Origin: Caulobacter vibrioides OR37
GTDB lineage: Bacteria; Pseudomonadota; Alphaproteobacteria; Caulobacterales; Caulobacteraceae
Assembly (NCBI RefSeq): GCF_000372645.1
Contig: NZ_APMP01000016.1
Location: 22,437 to 86,436 of the forward strand
Reading direction: 5' to 3'
DNA length: 64,000 nt
The notes beneath the pieces are model-generated. The model worked only from the letters and a program-made list of their open reading frames with translations, searched no databases and was not told the origin of the DNA. Position numbers and translations under genes: made by a program. Below are positions 60,755 to 64,000 of the stretch, in pieces (position 1 is the first letter of the stretch; each line of letters starts with the position of its first letter).

Positions 60755-62083
60755 ATGAGCGCCGCCCTCGACCAGGTCTGGGCCAAGGTCACGTCCCAGA
60801 AGACCGCCCTGCCCGCGCTGTATGGCGATATCGACTTCTCGATCACGCCCGAGCGCTTCACCGACGATCCCGCCCAGAGCGTGGCCAAGCGGCTGAGCAA
60901 GGACGCCCTGGATCCCGACAAGGTCGCCCTGATCAAGGCCTACACCCTGCTGGGCGACGTGGTGGCCGACGCCTACGCGGCCCTGATGCCGCGATATGGC
61001 TTTCGCCCGCTGATCCAGATGCTGACCAAGGCCTGCGACGAGGGCGTCCAGGCCGTGCCGGACGCGCCGCCCGAGCTCGTCGCGTTCATCGCCGACATGG
61101 AGCGCGTCCCCGACTGGCTGGACATGGATCTGGTGCGCGAGGGCCAGCGCCTAGACCGCAACGCCGCCGCCAATCTGGGGCCCTTCGCGATCCGGGGGGC
61201 GTTCATCGCCACCTTCATGAACAAGTACGCGGCCCTGCCGATGGCCCTGACCGGGACCCTGTCGAACGACACGGCCGCCCGCCGGGTCAACGAGACGGCG
61301 ACCTTCTTCACCACCACCCTGCTGCCGGGATCGCTGGAGCGCCACGGCGCCGGCTTCCGCGCCGCGGCCATGGTGCGGCTGATGCACTCGATGGTGCGGT
61401 TCAACGCCCTCAAGCGCTCGGACCGCTGGGACGTCGGCGTCTATGGCATACCGATCCCCCAGGTCGACCAGATGCCGGCCGGCCTAATCCCGATCTTCCT
61501 GATGAGCTACAAGATCGTCGCCCAGGGCCGAAAGACCTTCACGCCCGAGGAGCGCGCCCGGGTCGAGCTGGCCCGCTACCGCTGCTTCCTGCTGGGCCTG
61601 CCCGAGGACCTGCTGGCCGACACACCGCAAGGCGTGGTCGACACCATGAACGCCCGTAGCGCCACCCTGCGCGCCGGCTTCGACGACGCCACCTGCGGCG
61701 AGTTGGTCCGCGCCACGCTGAACGCCTACCTGCCGCCCGACGAGCGGCCGGAAAACAAGCTGTTCGACCATGTGGAGCGCGGCTTCGCCAAGGTATTCTT
61801 CCTGAGGAACTTCCTGAACGGCGACCGCGCGGCGGCCAGGCGGATGGGCGTCGAGATCGGCCCGCGCGATTTCATGCTGTTCGGCGTCGTGGCCCTGTTG
61901 GTGACCAGCCGCTTGATGGCCTACCGCCTGGCGCGCAACGTGCCGGGCGTCTCGGACCTCGCCGACGCGGTGCTGGTGGCGCGGCTGAAGCGCCAGCTCA
62001 AGCGCTACGGCCACGCCGAGTTCACGTCCGACGCGGAAAAGTACCGGCCGGCGGGAGCGAAGACGGCGGCGGCGGCCAGCTAG
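60755..62083 (+). CDS. MpaB/DUF2236-family oxygenase-like protein
   Basis: This 442-residue helical protein fits the DUF2236 (MpaB, latex-clearing-protein-like) family of b-type heme enzymes. It has the conserved core GAFIATFMNKYAALPMALTG, NETATFFTTTLLPGS, and the motif MVRLMHSMVRFNALKR with a probable heme-ligand His. The final about 60 residues carry one hydrophobic segment (FMLFGVVALLVTSRLMAYRL). The divergent TetR gene probably regulates it. The substrate is unknown. Its last codon overlaps the end of the convergent parE gene by 4 bp. Confidence 0.85.
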   Translation: MSAALDQVWAKVTSQKTALPALYGDIDFSITPERFTDDPAQSVAKRLSKDALDPDKVALIKAYTLLGDVVADAYAALMPRYGFRPLIQMLTKACDEGVQAVPDAPPELVAFIADMERVPDWLDMDLVREGQRLDRNAAANLGPFAIRGAFIATFMNKYAALPMALTGTLSNDTAARRVNETATFFTTTLLPGSLERHGAGFRAAAMVRLMHSMVRFNALKRSDRWDVGVYGIPIPQVDQMPAGLIPIFLMSYKIVAQGRKTFTPEERARVELARYRCFLLGLPEDLLADTPQGVVDTMNARSATLRAGFDDATCGELVRATLNAYLPPDERPENKLFDHVERGFAKVFFLRNFLNGDRAAARRMGVEIGPRDFMLFGVVALLVTSRLMAYRLARNVPGVSDLADAVLVARLKRQLKRYGHAEFTSDAEKYRPAGAKTAAAAS

Positions 62084-62406
62084 GTCGCCTCCGTCATCCA
62101 GGCGGGCAGATCGCTCGCCGCATGGAGCACCCGCCAGACGTCCACCCGATCCGCGTGCTCGATGTAGAAGACGAGGTGGGGATAGCGCTTAAGAGGCCAG
62201 CTTCGCAGACCCGGCAGTTGCAGCTCGTGGGCGTATCGCGAGGATCCCGTCGCCGGCTGTTCGCCGATCAGCCGATAGGCGCCTTCCAGCGCATCGACGA
62301 ACCCTAGAGCGACGCTCTGACTGGCTTCGAACAGGTAGAAGTCGATCGCCGCCTCGACATCCTTGGCGGCAAGCGGAAGCTGAACGACAGTCTTGGCGGT
62401 CGTCAC
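62080..62406 (-). CDS. parE: RelE/ParE-type toxin
   Basis: This 108-residue toxin of the RelE/ParE fold probably poisons gyrase. It has the usual pattern: VQLPLAAKDVEAAIDFYLFE, the basic segment LPGLRSWPLKRYPHLVFYIE, and VDVWRVLHAASDLPAWM. It overlaps the preceding antitoxin gene by 4 bp (ATGA), the normal antitoxin-first order. Confidence 0.93.
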   Translation of the reverse strand: MTTAKTVVQLPLAAKDVEAAIDFYLFEASQSVALGFVDALEGAYRLIGEQPATGSSRYAHELQLPGLRSWPLKRYPHLVFYIEHADRVDVWRVLHAASDLPAWMTEAT

Positions 62407-62639
62407 GCTGGTCGGCCGCTGGCCCGCTCGCGCAGCTTGGCGAAATAGTCGGCGTCGGCCTTCTCGCCAGGCCCCGATGTCGCGCCATCCAGCAGTAAGG
62501 CCCGAATCCGCTGCCGGTCCTGATCCCGGCGGATCAGCTCACGGACATATTCGCTGCTCGTGCCGTAGCCACGCCCGGCCACCTGCTCATCGACGAAGGC
62601 CTTTAGAGCCTCGGGAAGCGAGATGTTCATCGTCGTCAT
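62403..62639 (-). CDS. parD: ParD-type antitoxin
   Basis: This 78-residue antitoxin has an N-terminal ribbon-helix-helix domain (MNISLPEALKAFVDEQVAGR, then YGTSSEYVRELIRRDQDR) and a disordered C-terminal half that would wrap ParE. It is directly upstream of parE and overlaps it by 4 bp. The pair would autoregulate its promoter in the 86 bp before it. Confidence 0.94.
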   Translation of the reverse strand: MTTMNISLPEALKAFVDEQVAGRGYGTSSEYVRELIRRDQDRQRIRALLLDGATSGPGEKADADYFAKLRERASGRPA

Positions 62640-62725
62640 GTCCGCAGCCTCGCTCGCTTGGCAAAATTTGGCAAGCGGAAGGGCGCGAGGACCGGCCGAA
62701 GCGAGTCCTCGCGCCGCCTTGTCCC

Positions 62726-63769
62726 CTACAGCGTGCCCATGTCGATCACGAAGCGGTAGCGCACGTCGCTCTTGTGCATCCGCTGGTAGGCCGCGTTGAT
62801 CTGGTCGATGGCGATGACCTCGATGTCGGCGACGATGTTCTTCTCGCCGCAGAAGTCGAGCATCTCCTGGGTCTCCTTGATCGAGCCGATCATCGAGCCG
62901 GCCAGGGTGCGGCGGCCGGGGATCAGCGCGAAGGCGTTCAGCTGGGCGGGCTCTTCGGGCGCGCCGACCAGGACCATGGTTCCGTCGACCTTCAGCAAGG
63001 CGAGATACGCGCCCCAGTCCAGCGGCGCCGAGACGGTGCAGATGATCAGGTCGAACGTATTGGCCAGGGTCTCGAAGGTCTTCGGGTCATTGGTGGCGTA
63101 GTAGTGCGAAGCGCCCAGCTTCAGGCCGTCGGCCTGCTTGGACAGGGTCTGGCTCAGCACCGTGACCTCGGCGCCCATGGCGTGGGCCAGCTTGACGCCC
63201 ATGTGGCCAAGGCCGCCCATGCCCAGGATCGCGACCTTCTTACCGGGACCGGCGTTCCAGTGGCGCAGCGGCGAATAGAGCGTGATGCCGGCGCACAGCA
63301 GCGGGGCGGCGGCGTCCAGCGGCAGGTGCTCGGGGATCGACAGCACGTAGTCTTCCTTGACCACCATATGGTCGGAATAGCCGCCATAGGTCGGGGTGTC
63401 GGAACCGGGCTCGAAGCCGCTGTAGGTCAGGACGAGACCCGGCTGGTACTGCTCGCGGTCGAGGTCGCGGGCGGCCTTGCAGGTCACGCAGCTGTCGACG
63501 AAGCAGCCTACGCCGACGTGATCGCCTTCCTTGAACTTGGTGACGTTCGAACCGACGGCGGTGACGACGCCGGCGACCTCATGGCCCGGCACGATCGGAT
63601 AGACGCTCTGGCCCCAGCCGTTGTCGACCATGTGGATGTCGGAGTGGCAGACGCCGCAGTACTTGATCGAGATGACGACGTCGTCGGGATTGGGGTCGCG
63701 GCGTTCGAACGTGAACGGCGCCAGGGGCGCGCCAGCGGCGGGCGCCGCATAGCCTTTAGCGGTGGCCAT
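62726..63769 (-). CDS. Zinc-dependent NAD(P) alcohol dehydrogenase (YahK/CAD-like)
   Basis: This 347-residue medium-chain dehydrogenase is similar to YahK and cinnamyl-alcohol dehydrogenases. The catalytic zinc site includes C38 in KYCGVCHSD and H63 in PGHEVAG, and the cofactor motif is GMGGLGHMG. The structural-zinc loop is unusual: [20 protein letters not shown] has only two of the four cysteines (C94, C97), so the structural zinc is probably missing. The ATG is followed by ATAKGYAAP, normal for the group. Confidence 0.92.
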   Translation of the reverse strand: MATAKGYAAPAAGAPLAPFTFERRDPNPDDVVISIKYCGVCHSDIHMVDNGWGQSVYPIVPGHEVAGVVTAVGSNVTKFKEGDHVGVGCFVDSCVTCKAARDLDREQYQPGLVLTYSGFEPGSDTPTYGGYSDHMVVKEDYVLSIPEHLPLDAAAPLLCAGITLYSPLRHWNAGPGKKVAILGMGGLGHMGVKLAHAMGAEVTVLSQTLSKQADGLKLGASHYYATNDPKTFETLANTFDLIICTVSAPLDWGAYLALLKVDGTMVLVGAPEEPAQLNAFALIPGRRTLAGSMIGSIKETQEMLDFCGEKNIVADIEVIAIDQINAAYQRMHKSDVRYRFVIDMGTL

Positions 63770-63950
63770 CAGATATTCCTTGGATTCGGAGACCGCGATC
63801 GGGGGAGGATCGCGCGCGGAAGGCTTGCCATATGGGGCCGCGCGGGCGGTAGACCAGTCCGCCGGACCGATTGCACGATCCTCCAGAAGAGCGCGCTGAG
63901 GCGGACAGGCTGAAAGTCGGTTCAGGGGTGGGGAGCGGGCTGTTCGGAAT

Positions 63951-63971
63951 CCCTCTCTCCTGGAGAGAGGG
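63951..63971. repeat. Palindromic repeat near the window end
   Basis: CCCTCTCTCC (63951-63960) and GGAGAGAGGG (63962-63971) form a perfect 10-bp inverted repeat followed by AGGGGCCC. The wording resembles short GC-rich repeats of this chromosome. The 63770-63950 stretch before it is the upstream region of the alcohol dehydrogenase gene and holds no evident gene. Confidence 0.65.
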
Positions 63972-64000
63972 AGGGGCCCGCCGCGGAGCAGTCTACTCGT

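Noticed and set aside
1..64000. CRISPR array
   Set aside because: No regularly spaced direct repeats with unique spacers were seen; the repeats found are palindromic elements or a single tandem duplication.

Overview
The window reads as chromosomal DNA of a Caulobacter species or a very close relative (Alphaproteobacteria, Caulobacterales). The evidence is high GC with strong GC3 bias, a cycHJKL-type cytochrome c maturation operon, flgBC-fliE and fliOP facing each other across a perfect CtrA box (TTAA-N7-TTAA), two MucR/Ros-family regulators, an Oar-like TonB-dependent receptor, DUF2336 and PAS_5 proteins, an ohr/ohrR pair, and several families of short palindromic repeats. The species cannot be fixed from the sequence alone.

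Layout. 1-3.3 kb: an envelope-stress-like block on the minus strand (DegP protease, OmpR-type regulator, and a sensor kinase cut by the window edge). 3.4-7.6 kb: ccmI-ccmE-ccmF-ccmH for heme attachment to c-type cytochromes; the 5' end of ccmH lies inside a palindromic repeat. 7.7-8.5 kb: an alpha/beta hydrolase gene interrupted by a 115-bp structured repeat. 8.6-12.5 kb: an unknown protein, then a PepSY protein with an OmpR-type regulator and sensor kinase. 12.6-15 kb: an OpuB/ProWX-type osmoprotectant importer with permease and binding protein fused. 15.5-17.9 kb: a small AT-richer accessory island holding a 4-TM protein, a class-3 lipase with a polyproline linker, and a divergent Fic protein; this is the most likely place for an undescribed toxin/effector system. 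18-20.4 kb: flagellar rod and export genes. 20.4-24.6 kb: a PfkB sugar kinase, an accessory DUF gene, a PAS protein, the first mucR gene and a DUF2336 gene.

24.6-30.5 kb is a catabolic cluster: enoyl-CoA hydratase and cytochrome P450 on the minus strand, and GMC alcohol dehydrogenase and acyl-CoA synthetase on the plus strand. Together they could hydroxylate a hydrophobic substrate, oxidise the alcohol, activate the acid with CoA and start beta-oxidation. 30.5-34 kb holds small stress and metal genes (DUF4180, Nramp transporter, MaoC hydratase, DUF1272, OsmC, CsbD). 34-40.4 kb has a trypsin-like protease, oligopeptidase B, a GNAT acetyltransferase, a second copy of the 115-bp repeat, a hybrid histidine kinase and the second mucR gene.

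40.8-41.1 kb has tRNA-Gln(TTG) and tRNA-Pro(CGG), followed by sppA and a large TonB-dependent receptor. 47-55 kb contains a DUF442 phosphatase-like protein, a tiny lipoprotein, an MBL hydrolase, an unusual acyl-CoA ligase fused to a membrane/DUF1499 module, a second hybrid histidine kinase and an APH-AAA fusion. 55-64 kb contains TetR regulators, pdxH, a J-domain protein, the ohr/ohrR peroxide-defence pair, a DUF4282 membrane protein, an MpaB/DUF2236 oxygenase-like protein, a parDE toxin-antitoxin pair and a zinc alcohol dehydrogenase.

All functional calls rest on motifs and remembered family features; no database search was run.
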